The notes beneath the pieces are model-generated. The model was not told where the DNA came from and made no database searches. It was given only the letters and a program-made list of their open reading frames with translations. A program made the position numbers and the translations under genes. Shown here piece by piece: positions 36,322-47,555 of a stretch of 64,000 bases of DNA. Position 1 is the first letter of the stretch. Each line of letters opens with the position of its first letter. The stretch spans positions 38,238,270 through 38,302,269 of the forward strand of contig NC_083560.1 in the NCBI RefSeq assembly GCF_019925205.1, given 5' to 3'. The stretch comes from Metopolophium dirhodum (Eukaryota; Arthropoda; Insecta; Hemiptera; Aphididae).

Positions 36322-36449
36322 TTTTTACCTAGTGCATTCATAAAGGCCTGAAATCAAATTTTTGAATTCCGACAACACGTAATATAATTTTTTTTTTTTG
36401 AGAATTAAAATAACTGCTTATTATATTATTTATTTTAATGATGTAATTA

Positions 36450-37315
36450 AAATATTATATAAATCAGAATCACTAGAACCGACAGGTTCTCCATCAGATG
36501 TAGCAGCTTCGTCTTCTTCTTTCTCTGTATCTGTGTCACATATAATCAGCGATTATACGTCATCTGACATCTCACTTATTTGTATTTTTGGTAGTGTTCT
36601 TATTGAGGACAAATATGGGTCAGAAGCTACCAAAAACATATTATGGAGTAGATCTTCATTTGTACTATTACGTGCATTTTTTCGTGTATGGTGTTCTCTG
36701 AACTTTTTATATTCTTTATTATTTGCTTCCGCTGCTTCCTCAGATGGCTGGCGTTTATTAATAAAAGAAAATGGTGCATATAATTATATACTTACCTATT
36801 ATTATACGTTTTATATTTTACCTATAGGAAGAAGTGCTGTATTCATGACATCAGCTCCATGTATCAGTATTTTATGTACACTACTAGACATATAGAACCA
36901 AGGTTATAGAGAAATAAATAATTTTTCTGAATCTGTTCTATAAAATTTAAATTCTGGTACACTGACCTCATGACCACTTGACAGAGCAGATAAAATATTT
37001 CCAAATCGTTGTATAAGATTTTTATCAGCACCCGGTAATATCGGCACTATTTTGAAAATTTTTAAAAAATCGACGAGCAGTGTTTCTGTCATTTGATGTT
37101 CCCTTGCCCAAAGTTAAAACAAAAAATCTACAGGATTATTTATCAAGATAAATATATAAGTATTATAAAATTGTTATATATGCTTACCTTGCAATACTAC
37201 ATATATTAATAGTCCAGTTTCGATTCTAAATCTGTTTTGTATCATACTTTTTCTTTTAGAAAACTTATCTTTATTTTCAACTGATCTTACCTGCAATCTA
37301 TTTATTACTTAAATT
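36450..37315 (-). pseudogene. Broken transposon-type gene, left arm
   Basis: Exons on the minus strand: 37,290-37,188 (DKFSKRKSMIQNRFRIETG), then 37,106-36,824 (MTETLLVDFLKIFKIVPILP; continuing past a stop into PWFYMSSSVHKILIHGADVM), then about 36,749-36,545 (SEEAAEANNKEYKKFREHHT and NEDLLHNMFLVASDPYLSSI). This order (an M/H-rich switch, HGADV, ALLPIG, SEEAAEANNK, RKNARN) matches a repeated family of uncharacterised aphid and invertebrate transposon proteins that I recognise but cannot name. Damage: a TAA within LFISL/PWFYM, a 1-nt phase mismatch at the last intron and a further stop near the end (DDV then TAA). The catalytic domain is not seen, so only the C-terminal half is present. Confidence 0.55.
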
Positions 37316-39158
37316 AAAACTGATTTTAAAAATGTTAACATTTGTTTTTATCTCCATACCTGCTATGTTTTAAAATCCAATCTGAGCGAAAATAGTCAGT
37401 CAGCTTAAAATAAAATAATATGTTTACGTAATAAGACAGCGACGACCAGCATAAATGTACAGATATTATTAGATACAGGGTGTATCTTATGTCATTGTAC
37501 GCGGGTTTTTTTTACAGTTATGGATCGATGACATAAAATTTCGTTAAAACGAAAAAATGACGTGTTTCTTTATTTTTAGCAGGCAATTTTTTTATAACAA
37601 TTTCAAAAATTTTAAACACGCAGGTGTACCAATAGCAAAATCAACTTTATTTTTTTAAAATAGTAACTACAATATTTTTTCATAACCCTTCATATTTTTT
37701 AATTTTGGACATTTACATTTTATTTTGTACTTTTCCTATCATAAATTCTTATAAAACTTTTCTTTCAATAGCATTAATTTGGATTCTATATTAGATGGCT
37801 AAGGTAATATCTAACGGTATTTGATTCTTGTTATAATAATATTGAAAATCTGTAATTAACTCAGATTAAAAATATGCCTAAGTTAGGTACAAACCTATAT
37901 TGAGATTGACTATTTATCTAAACATCTTGCAAGTTGCAAATCGTTTATTTTAAATCACGATTAATAAATAATTCTTAAAGAATTTCAACTGCTAAATTCA
38001 TACTTTGCATGCGATATCTACCAATATAAGGAACTCATGGTTCAAATTTCAAGTTATAAAAGTTAGTTATAATAAAAAATTATTTAGCTCTTGTAAATTA
38101 AACCTATAACATTTCCAAATCGTGCATGACAAATTATTACTATTCGATAATATTTTTAAAAAAAGAATTGTATTTAAACAATATTTTTACTTTCGGGCAC
38201 TAAACTGATGTTAACCCATTACCACTCACTCTTTATAGTTAATACAAGGTTGAAAATGTAAATTAAAAATGACAAATATTGCATTAAAAATGTTAACAAA
38301 TCAGTTAAAAATTCTCTAAAAATAAAAATAATAAAATTTCACTTTTAGGCGCTTAATTGGCATCAACCAATCTCACTGGAACGGAAGTTCATGGGTGACA
38401 TTCTAAATTATAAATTCCAAATATTGCGTTTCAAATTATTACAGATTTGTTCATATTTTTCTAAAAACAAAACGTAGACTATTTTACTTTCGAGCGCTGG
38501 TCTCACATCAGATAAAAGGTGTTCAATGCAGAGTGAGGTGGATAATGAGGTTTTGTGTTAAAATATACAAATTATTAAATTTCACTTTAGGCCGCTGACC
38601 AAACGTCACCTAAAGACCCTAAACATCGAAATTTATATTCAAGGTTAAAATGTTGGGTTAAACTTTTGAAACCTTGCGCTTCAAATTGTTATAAAATGGT
38701 AACTATTTTTCTAAAGAAATATATGAAATTCAACTTTCGGTGGCTGAACTGAAATCAGCATAGAATGCCCGAAATACACTGTAACTGAAATTCTAGTGTT
38801 TAATTTTAACTTAAGAAAGGTGGTTCAGTGGGTGTCGCTCTGCTGTACCAAAGGTTACATGTGGGTCACTGTGTTAAATTTGAATTCAATGATATAATAT
38901 CATTGTATAAGAAAAACGATTCTGAGCGAAAACGGTCAGTCTGCCTATGATTTTACCAAGTGTATTTGATGGTATTATTGTGAATAAAGTAATTTATAAA
39001 TAACCTATTTACGTGGAGCCTTGTTTTAAATTTTCAATCCTTAGCCATAAAAGTTAAACATTTTATAAATTTTTAACCACAAAATAATTAATAAATTAAA
39101 AATTTGATAAATGTTGTCAAAATTTGAACTTTAAATGCTTATAAAAAAAATTGTGCCT
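36809..39158 (+). repeat. Segment S1, copy 1 (2,350 bp)
   Basis: Identical in length and order to 40,980-43,329 at a constant offset of 4,171 bp, without any indel I could see. A SNP was found at 38,031 (G here, T at 42,202). The inverted third copy lies at about 47,210-49,557 and carries the G. It includes the C-terminal transposon exons, a degenerate tandem repeat and a B terminus. Confidence 0.9.
38185..38765 (+). repeat. Degenerate tandem repeat, period about 100-150 bp
   Basis: A core of TTTCACTTT-like sequence followed by a (T/C)GG-CGCT block and an AACTG--ATCA block occurs at about 38,188, 38,338, 38,481, 38,581 and 38,728 (examples: ACTTTCGGGCACTAAACTGA, ACTTTCGGTGGCTGAACTGA). CAAATTATTA- or CAAATTGTTATA-type words precede several cores. 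The units are strongly diverged. Copies are also at 42,356-42,936 and 47,60x-48,18x. Confidence 0.55.
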
Positions 39159-39417
39159 AGGTATTTTTAATATTTTAAACTGCTATTATAACAATACATT
39201 AGGAGTCTTAGGGCTATGGATTGAAAATTTAAAACAAGGTCCCACGTAAATAAGTAAATATTATATAAATTACTTTATTTACAATAATATCATCAAATAT
39301 ACTTAGTAATATCATAGGCTGACTGACCGTTTTTGCTCAGAATCGTTTTTTCTTATACAATCATATCATATCATTGAATTCAAATTTAACACAATCCATT
39401 ACAGTGACCCACTTGTA
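38815..39417. mobile_element. 600-bp foldback copy of the aphid repeat family, left arm
   Basis: The B terminus GTTCAGTGGGTGTCGCTCTG on the left faces an inverted copy ending CAGTGACCCACTTGTAA at 39,417. The two arms meet near 39,150-39,210. The right end lacks the last 35 bases of the terminus, where LINE-side sequence begins. Confidence 0.65.
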
Positions 39418-39689
39418 AAATATATATTGTTATATTATTATAATTGCTTTAGTCATAGACCTTATAACAAATGGACAGCGATTCCCACATCACCCTGACG
39501 TTGGTATATAATATATAAGCATATGAAAAGAGAAAAAACATGTTTTGGGCTATATGTTTTTGCACACTGTAACGGCCCGAAACCTCTCTTTTCTCTCTTA
39601 GCAATCACGTCCAGTGCGTTGTCTATTAGTTTATAGATCAATGGCTTTGATAGTTGTGGTCAGCAACAATACAAGTTTTTTTAATTCCT

Positions 39690-40926
39690 TTTGACATAAT
39701 ATATGGGTGTTAAAATAAATGAATATATTAGTTCTTTAAATATTGTAAAGTGTGGTGTACCACATGATACAGTTATCTCCCCGATACTTTTCAACATACA
39801 GCTAAATGGTATTCACTCTCTCCCCTTAAAAAGTAAAATAATCTGTTATGTAGATGACACAGTTATGCTATGTTCAGGTGACTCATGGGACGAAATATTT
39901 AATATGATAAAACTCGATTTAAAATTGATAAAACAATGGTTAACTGAAAATAGTCTATTTTTAAATTTAGAAAAAACATGTGTTGTACCTCATGCCTTAA
40001 TAGATAATAGACTACCTACTGAAACAAAAATAAAAATTCATAATGACACCTGTACACAGTTAGAAAAAAATTGTTTTTGTGAATCAATAAAGATTGAACA
40101 TAATTTTAAATATTTAGGTATTGAAATCAGTAGTAATATGAGATGGAAAACTCATATTGAACAATTACAAAAAAAGCTTTGAAAAATGATGTACATATTA
40201 AGAAACTTAAATAAAGTTCTTACAATACCAAAATTACGTCAAGTTTATATGGCGTTGGTGGAATCAATAATTTCTTATGGTATAATAGGCTGGGGTGGTG
40301 CTTTCGAAAATACTACAAGTCATCTACAAATCTGTCAAAATCAAATTATTAGGGTATTGTTAAATAAAGACCGTATGTACCCAACAAAAAATTTATATAC
40401 TGAATTAAACGTCCTTCCTGTAAAAAAAATATATTTAAAAATAACCGCTATAATATATTTAAAAAACCATAATCTATTGCAACCAATAATGCACGGAGTC
40501 AACACAAGATATGCGAAAAACCATTTTCTCATAGAAAAAAACAAAAAAAACCACAACTAACAGATATTTTGAAATAATGGTACCAAACTGTATAACGAAA
40601 TACCACCTTCTATAACAAACCTCCCAATAAATTTATTCAAAAAAAGCATTCTACAGTGGCTATTGAATTCTCCTTACGAATATAATGTGTAATGATATCA
40701 CTGTACCTATTTAAACTGTTTAATTCTATTATTAAGTAACACAAATTGTACACACTTTAGATCTTCATACGCTAATTTAATTTTGTAATTTGTAATCTTT
40801 TCTTTCCTGTAATCTATATACGCAATTTATTTTTCGAACTCCTGGGCCCCCACACGAGTTTTCTCAGTGGGGCCCAGTATTTCATATGTATATGAAAAAT
40901 AAAAATAAATAAAAAAATAAAAATAT
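39690..40926 (+). pseudogene. LINE (non-LTR) reverse transcriptase, 5'-truncated, left arm
   Basis: The RT core begins at 39,703: GVPHDTVISPILFNIQLN, the GVPQG...SPLLFN motif, is followed by the catalytic CYVDDTVML, then an FKYLGIEI thumb motif. It continues through LVESIISYGIIGWGG and LNVLPVKKIY to a C-terminal WLLNSPYEY. An in-frame TGA lies at 40,180-40,182 between two halves, and a run of A near 40,546 adds a frameshift. The 3' end carries a GGGGCCCAGTATTTCATATG block and an (A3-5T)n tail at 40,895-40,926. The YVDD replaces the usual YADD. Elements of the Jockey, R1 or LOA groups have this layout. No endonuclease is present. Confidence 0.8.
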
Positions 40927-40979
40927 ATAGTCATATAAGTAAATACATTAAGTAACTAAAGCCATTTCAGCAATACACT

Positions 40980-41485
40980 TTTTATATTTTACCTATAGGA
41001 AGAAGTGCTGTATTCATGACATCAGCTCCATGTATCAGTATTTTATGTACACTACTAGACATATAGAACCAAGGTTATAGAGAAATAAATAATTTTTCTG
41101 AATCTGTTCTATAAAATTTAAATTCTGGTACACTGACCTCATGACCACTTGACAGAGCAGATAAAATATTTCCAAATCGTTGTATAAGATTTTTATCAGC
41201 ACCCGGTAATATCGGCACTATTTTGAAAATTTTTAAAAAATCGACGAGCAGTGTTTCTGTCATTTGATGTTCCCTTGCCCAAAGTTAAAACAAAAAATCT
41301 ACAGGATTATTTATCAAGATAAATATATAAGTATTATAAAATTGTTATATATGCTTACCTTGCAATACTACATATATTAATAGTCCAGTTTCGATTCTAA
41401 ATCTGTTTTGTATCATACTTTTTCTTTTAGAAAACTTATCTTTATTTTCAACTGATCTTACCTGCAATCTATTTATTACTTAAAT
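40980..41485 (-). pseudogene. Truncated third copy of the transposon-type gene
   Basis: The S1 copy in the spacer contains only the first two exon regions (down to the HGADVMNTALLPIG part). The final exon is lost because S1 begins at 40,980. Confidence 0.6.
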
Positions 41486-43329
41486 TAAAACTGATTTTAA
41501 AAATGTTAACATTTGTTTTTATCTCCATACCTGCTATGTTTTAAAATCCAATCTGAGCGAAAATAGTCAGTCAGCTTAAAATAAAATAATATGTTTACGT
41601 AATAAGACAGCGACGACCAGCATAAATGTACAGATATTATTAGATACAGGGTGTATCTTATGTCATTGTACGCGGGTTTTTTTTACAGTTATGGATCGAT
41701 GACATAAAATTTCGTTAAAACGAAAAAATGACGTGTTTCTTTATTTTTAGCAGGCAATTTTTTTATAACAATTTCAAAAATTTTAAACACGCAGGTGTAC
41801 CAATAGCAAAATCAACTTTATTTTTTTAAAATAGTAACTACAATATTTTTTCATAACCCTTCATATTTTTTAATTTTGGACATTTACATTTTATTTTGTA
41901 CTTTTCCTATCATAAATTCTTATAAAACTTTTCTTTCAATAGCATTAATTTGGATTCTATATTAGATGGCTAAGGTAATATCTAACGGTATTTGATTCTT
42001 GTTATAATAATATTGAAAATCTGTAATTAACTCAGATTAAAAATATGCCTAAGTTAGGTACAAACCTATATTGAGATTGACTATTTATCTAAACATCTTG
42101 CAAGTTGCAAATCGTTTATTTTAAATCACGATTAATAAATAATTCTTAAAGAATTTCAACTGCTAAATTCATACTTTGCATGCGATATCTACCAATATAA
42201 GTAACTCATGGTTCAAATTTCAAGTTATAAAAGTTAGTTATAATAAAAAATTATTTAGCTCTTGTAAATTAAACCTATAACATTTCCAAATCGTGCATGA
42301 CAAATTATTACTATTCGATAATATTTTTAAAAAAAGAATTGTATTTAAACAATATTTTTACTTTCGGGCACTAAACTGATGTTAACCCATTACCACTCAC
42401 TCTTTATAGTTAATACAAGGTTGAAAATGTAAATTAAAAATGACAAATATTGCATTAAAAATGTTAACAAATCAGTTAAAAATTCTCTAAAAATAAAAAT
42501 AATAAAATTTCACTTTTAGGCGCTTAATTGGCATCAACCAATCTCACTGGAACGGAAGTTCATGGGTGACATTCTAAATTATAAATTCCAAATATTGCGT
42601 TTCAAATTATTACAGATTTGTTCATATTTTTCTAAAAACAAAACGTAGACTATTTTACTTTCGAGCGCTGGTCTCACATCAGATAAAAGGTGTTCAATGC
42701 AGAGTGAGGTGGATAATGAGGTTTTGTGTTAAAATATACAAATTATTAAATTTCACTTTAGGCCGCTGACCAAACGTCACCTAAAGACCCTAAACATCGA
42801 AATTTATATTCAAGGTTAAAATGTTGGGTTAAACTTTTGAAACCTTGCGCTTCAAATTGTTATAAAATGGTAACTATTTTTCTAAAGAAATATATGAAAT
42901 TCAACTTTCGGTGGCTGAACTGAAATCAGCATAGAATGCCCGAAATACACTGTAACTGAAATTCTAGTGTTTAATTTTAACTTAAGAAAGGTGGTTCAGT
43001 GGGTGTCGCTCTGCTGTACCAAAGGTTACATGTGGGTCACTGTGTTAAATTTGAATTCAATGATATAATATCATTGTATAAGAAAAACGATTCTGAGCGA
43101 AAACGGTCAGTCTGCCTATGATTTTACCAAGTGTATTTGATGGTATTATTGTGAATAAAGTAATTTATAAATAACCTATTTACGTGGAGCCTTGTTTTAA
43201 ATTTTCAATCCTTAGCCATAAAAGTTAAACATTTTATAAATTTTTAACCACAAAATAATTAATAAATTAAAAATTTGATAAATGTTGTCAAAATTTGAAC
43301 TTTAAATGCTTATAAAAAAAATTGTGCCT
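40980..43329 (+). repeat. Segment S1, copy 2, within the spacer
   Basis: Direct copy of 36,809-39,158. It starts precisely at the palindrome's inner edge and ends at TGTGCCT, where the first copy reads on as AGGTATT and this one as GTGTATT. Confidence 0.9.
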
Positions 43330-44090
43330 GTGTATTTTTAATATTTTTCAACTGCATTTAGAACGATATATCAGGAGCCTTATATTTAAATTTTCAAGCT
43401 CTTTTACCCAACAAATAAAAATGTATTGATATTTATAAAAAAAAAAACTAAAAAAATTGAAAACTGACAATGTCCGTAAACAGCTCGAATAGAGTCAAAA
43501 TATTTTCAAAATTTTATGGTGTATAGAAAATGCTAATATAACCATTCAGTCAAAATTTCATGTCCCTACGGTCATTTGTTTTAGAGTTACACTAAAAACC
43601 AAAATCGATTTTCTCGAAAACAGATTTTTCTTAATTTTTCTTTTGTTTTTACTTTTGACCACCCAAAGTACAAACTAGATTCACTTTCCTATCAGAAAAG
43701 TTACTATTGAAGAAAATCCAAGCACTTTTACTGTCCTAAAAGGTGATGACGGACACAAAAATTTATAAAAAAACACACATCATTGTAAAATCAATACATT
43801 TATTGCTTTGCTCAGAATCTAAAATGATAATATAAATTGATAACAATGTGTAGAGTTTCATTCAAGCGAAGCGAAAAAAAAAATTTTTTGAGTCGGCAAA
43901 TTGATAGATATTCATTTGCCTTTGAAACAATAACCTAGGAGCCTTATATTAAATTTTCACGCTCTTTTACCCAACAAATAAAAATTTATTGATATTTATA
44001 AAAAAAAAACTAAAAAAATTGAAAACTGACAATGTCCGTAAACAGCTCGAATAAAGTCAAAATATTTTCAAAATTTTATGGTGTACAGAA
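43330..44090 (-). mobile_element. Aphid repeat-family fragments in the spacer
   Basis: Two family blocks in the same orientation are joined: GAAAACTGACAATGTCCGTA occurs near 43,458 and again near 44,021, and an inverted A end (TTTGCTCAGAATCTAAAATG) at about 43,806-43,826. Short linking sequence from 43,830 to 43,915 is not otherwise seen. No coding. Confidence 0.6.
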
Positions 44091-44843
44091 AATACTAATA
44101 TAAACATTCAGTCATCCGTTTTTTAATTACAACATAATAAGAAAATCGTTACATGAGAAATCGAGTGAATATCAAATGTTGTAAAAATATGAATTTCAAA
44201 CGCTCATAAAAATTTAATTTAACTTTCTTGTAGACTTTTAAATATTTTAAATATTATTGTAACAATATAGTAGGAGCCTTCTATTAAATTTTCAAGCTTT
44301 TTTGACCAACAAATAACATTTTATTGATATTTATAGAAAAAAAAACTAAAAAAAATGGAAACTGAAAATGTCCTTATAAAACTTTATTTGTTGGGCAAAA
44401 AAGCTTGAACATTTAATACAAGGCTCTTATTATATAGTTACAATGACATTTGAAAAATATTAAAAATCCTTAGTCACCGTTTTTATTTATAAGCATTTAA
44501 AGTTCAAATCTTTACAAAATACGGAAAAATCATGAAAATTAGCATATTATTTTAAATTGAGAATTCATTAAAATTTTTCTTTTTAAATCTAAGATTTTAA
44601 AATGTAATACAACTAATACAAGATTCCTCATAAGTTTGTCTACCTTAATAAAAAAAAAAATGTTTATAAGTAAATCAAATTAAATTTTTATGAGCGTTTA
44701 AAATTCATATTTTTACAATATTGGATATTCACTCGATTTCTTATGTAGTGGTTTTGTTATTTTATTGTTATTCAAAAACGAACTACTGTAGATACATGAA
44801 AACTTCACTGAATGTTTATATTATTATTTTCTATACACCGTAC
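44090..44843 (+). repeat. Rearranged direct copy of about 25,990-26,935
   Basis: Matches the left-arm element from AAACATTCAGTCATCCGTTT on. It lacks about 175 bp (the 26,157-26,330 part, junction at GTAGACTTTTAAATATTT) and ends at GTAC (44,840-44,843), where it jumps to the S2 segment. Confidence 0.75.
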
Positions 44844-45445
44844 TACGTTTTATTTTGAATTTTCTCCAGTCGTTTTACTCGTTCACAACTTTTTAAAAGT
44901 CAGTATTTTGCGTGTTTCCAATCGGTATTCCAGTCTCCAGGCTTCTTCTTGCTAGACGGCCACATAGTCCAGACCCCAGTATCGCATTTAGTAGGTATTG
45001 ATTTCTATGATCCACTGTGCTGCAGCTGCCTGCTGAAGTGCTGACATTAAGCTCAAGGCACGTTATCCCAAATAATATTTTTATTCCTCGGTGCTGTCTC
45101 AGTCGCTAAATCGTATTTACACCACATTTAATGCACATATATAATATAAATATAATATATATATCAGGATAAACTGAGAAAGCACGACTGGAGTAAATTG
45201 GTCGTTGACGCAAATACGGTATATTTTTTACTTGTGCACAAGTAAAAGTGTATAAGTAATATCTAGTTATTGACGTACACTTTTCTAATGGCGGCTAATT
45301 ATAAGGTTGGTATTTATATCCATTATATTTATTCATTACCTACCGATAAAGTTTAGGAGGTTTATAACAATATATTAACATCCTGACTTAAGTGTATTGC
45401 TGAAATGGCTTTAGTTACTTAATGTATTTACTTATATGACTATAT
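44844..45445 (+). repeat. Segment S2, spacer copy, running across the palindrome edge
   Basis: Near-identical to 28,079-28,680 (differences such as GAATTTT for GATTTTT, and small indels in the AT run near 45,140). It continues through 45,390 into the right arm up to the LINE tail at 45,444. Only its last 56 bp occur in the left arm at this place (40,925-40,980). Confidence 0.85.
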
Positions 45446-46680
45446 ATTTTTATTTTTTTATTTATTTTTATTTTTCATATACATATGAAATACTGGGCCC
45501 CACTGAGAAAACTCGTGTGGGGGCCCAGGAGTTCGAAAAATAAATTGCGTATATAGATTACAGGAAAGAAAAGATTACAAATTACAAAATTAAATTAGCG
45601 TATGAAGATCTAAAGTGTGTACAATTTGTGTTACTTAATAATAGAATTAAACAGTTTAAATAGGTACAGTGATATCATTACACATTATATTCGTAAGGAG
45701 AATTCAATAGCCACTGTAGAATGCTTTTTTTGAATAAATTTATTGGGAGGTTTGTTATAGAAGGTGGTATTTCGTTATACAGTTTGGTACCATTATTTCA
45801 AAATATCTGTTAGTTGTGGTTTTTTTGTTTTTTTCTATGAGAAAATGGTTTTTCGCATATCTTGTGTTGACTCCGTGCATTATTGGTTGCAATAGATTAT
45901 GGTTTTTTAAATATATTATAGCGGTTATTTTTAAATATATTTTTTTTACAGGAAGGACGTTTAATTCAGTATATAAATTTTTTGTTGGGTACATACGGTC
46001 TTTATTTAACAATACCCTAATAATTTGATTTTGACAGATTTGTAGATGACTTGTAGTATTTTCGAAAGCACCACCCCAGCCTATTATACCATAAGAAATT
46101 ATTGATTCCACCAACGCCATATAAACTTGACGTAATTTTGGTATTGTAAGAACTTTATTTAAGTTTCTTAATATGTACATCATTTTTCAAAGCTTTTTTT
46201 GTAATTGTTCAATATGAGTTTTCCATCTCATATTACTACTGATTTCAATACCTAAATATTTAAAATTATGTTCAATCTTTATTGATTCACAAAAACAATT
46301 TTTTTCTAACTGTGTACAGGTGTCATTATGAATTTTTATTTTTGTTTCAGTAGGTAGTCTATTATCTATTAAGGCATGAGGTACAACACATGTTTTTTCT
46401 AAATTTAAAAATAGACTATTTTCAGTTAACCATTGTTTTATCAATTTTAAATCGAGTTTTATCATATTAAATATTTCGTCCCATGAGTCACCTGAACATA
46501 GCATAACTGTGTCATCTACATAACAGATTATTTTACTTTTTAAGGGGAGAGAGTGAATACCATTTAGCTGTATGTTGAAAAGTATCGGGGAGATAACTGT
46601 ATCATGTGGTACACCACACTTTACAATATTTAAAGAACTAATATATTCATTTATTTTAACACCCATATATTATGTCAAAA
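45444..46680 (-). pseudogene. LINE reverse transcriptase, right-arm copy
   Basis: Reverse complement of 39,690-40,926. It shares the in-frame TGA. The A run near 45,820 is one base shorter than in the left arm, so the reading frame continues 18 residues further before it ends (KTTTNRYFEI). Neither copy can make a full enzyme. Confidence 0.8.
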
Positions 46681-46951
46681 GGAATTAAAAAAACTTGTAT
46701 TGTTGCTGACCACAACTATCAAAGCCATTGATCTATAAACTAATAGACAACGCACTGGACGTGATTGCTAAGAGAGAAAAGAGAGGTTTCGGGCCGTTAC
46801 AGTGTGCAAAACATATAGCCCAAAACATGTTTTTTCTCTTTCATATGCTTATATATTATATACCAACGTCAGGGTGATGTGGGAATCGCTGTCCATTTGT
46901 TATAAGGTCTATGACTAAAGCAATTATAATAATATAACAATATATATTTTA

Positions 46952-47555
46952 CAAGTGGGTCACTGTAATGGATTGTGTTAAATTTGAATTCAATGATATG
47001 ATATGATTGTATAAGAAAAACGATTCTGAGCAAAAACGGTCAGTCAGCCTATGATATTACTAAGTATATTTGATGATATTATTGTAAATAAAGTAATTTA
47101 TATAATATTTACTTATTTACGTGGGACCTTGTTTTAAATTTTCAATCCATAGCCCTAAGACTCCTAATGTATTGTTATAATAGCAGTTTAAAATATTAAA
47201 AATACCTAGGCACAATTTTTTTTATAAGCATTTAAAGTTCAAATTTTGACAACATTTATCAAATTTTTAATTTATTAATTATTTTGTGGTTAAAAATTTA
47301 TAAAATGTTTAACTTTTATGGCTAAGGATTGAAAATTTAAAACAAGGCTCCACGTAAATAGGTTATTTATAAATTACTTTATTCACAATAATACCATCAA
47401 ATACACTTGGTAAAATCATAGGCAGACTGACCGTTTTCGCTCAGAATCGTTTTTCTTATACAATGATATTATATCATTGAATTCAAATTTAACACAGTGA
47501 CCCACATGTAACCTTTGGTACAGCAGAGCGACACCCACTGAACCACCTTTCTTAA
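46952..47555. mobile_element. 600-bp foldback element, right-arm copy
   Basis: Reverse complement of 38,815-39,417, with the same truncated terminus beside the LINE-side sequence. Confidence 0.65.

Larger units (their letters stand above)
23850..40980 (+). repeat. Left arm of a giant inverted repeat (17.1 kb seen)
   Basis: Base 23,850 pairs with base 64,000 and base 40,980 with 45,390. The whole arm is found in reverse complement in the right arm. Coordinates sum to about 87,851 outside the 1,485-bp arm difference and about 86,366-86,370 inside it. Differences seen by eye include SNPs (for example C/T at 29,474), 6-bp indels (near 30,640 and 30,962) and single-base runs (near 40,550). The true outer end is unknown because the right arm is cut by the window. 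Confidence 0.95.
40981..45389. other. Palindrome spacer, 4.4 kb, built from arm copies
   Basis: The left half (to 43,329) is a direct copy of 36,809-39,158. From 43,330 to about 44,090 it is mixed repeat-family material. From about 44,090 to 45,389 it is a direct copy of about 25,990-28,640 with two deletions. The spacer thus holds almost no sequence that is not in the arms. Confidence 0.85.

Noticed and set aside
36398..36895. A 165-residue plus-strand frame rich in Ser (mirrored at 49,471-49,968)
   Set aside because: The minus strand here encodes the SEEAAEANNK transposon-type exon. The Ser-rich run is its antisense (Glu/Asp codons read backwards).
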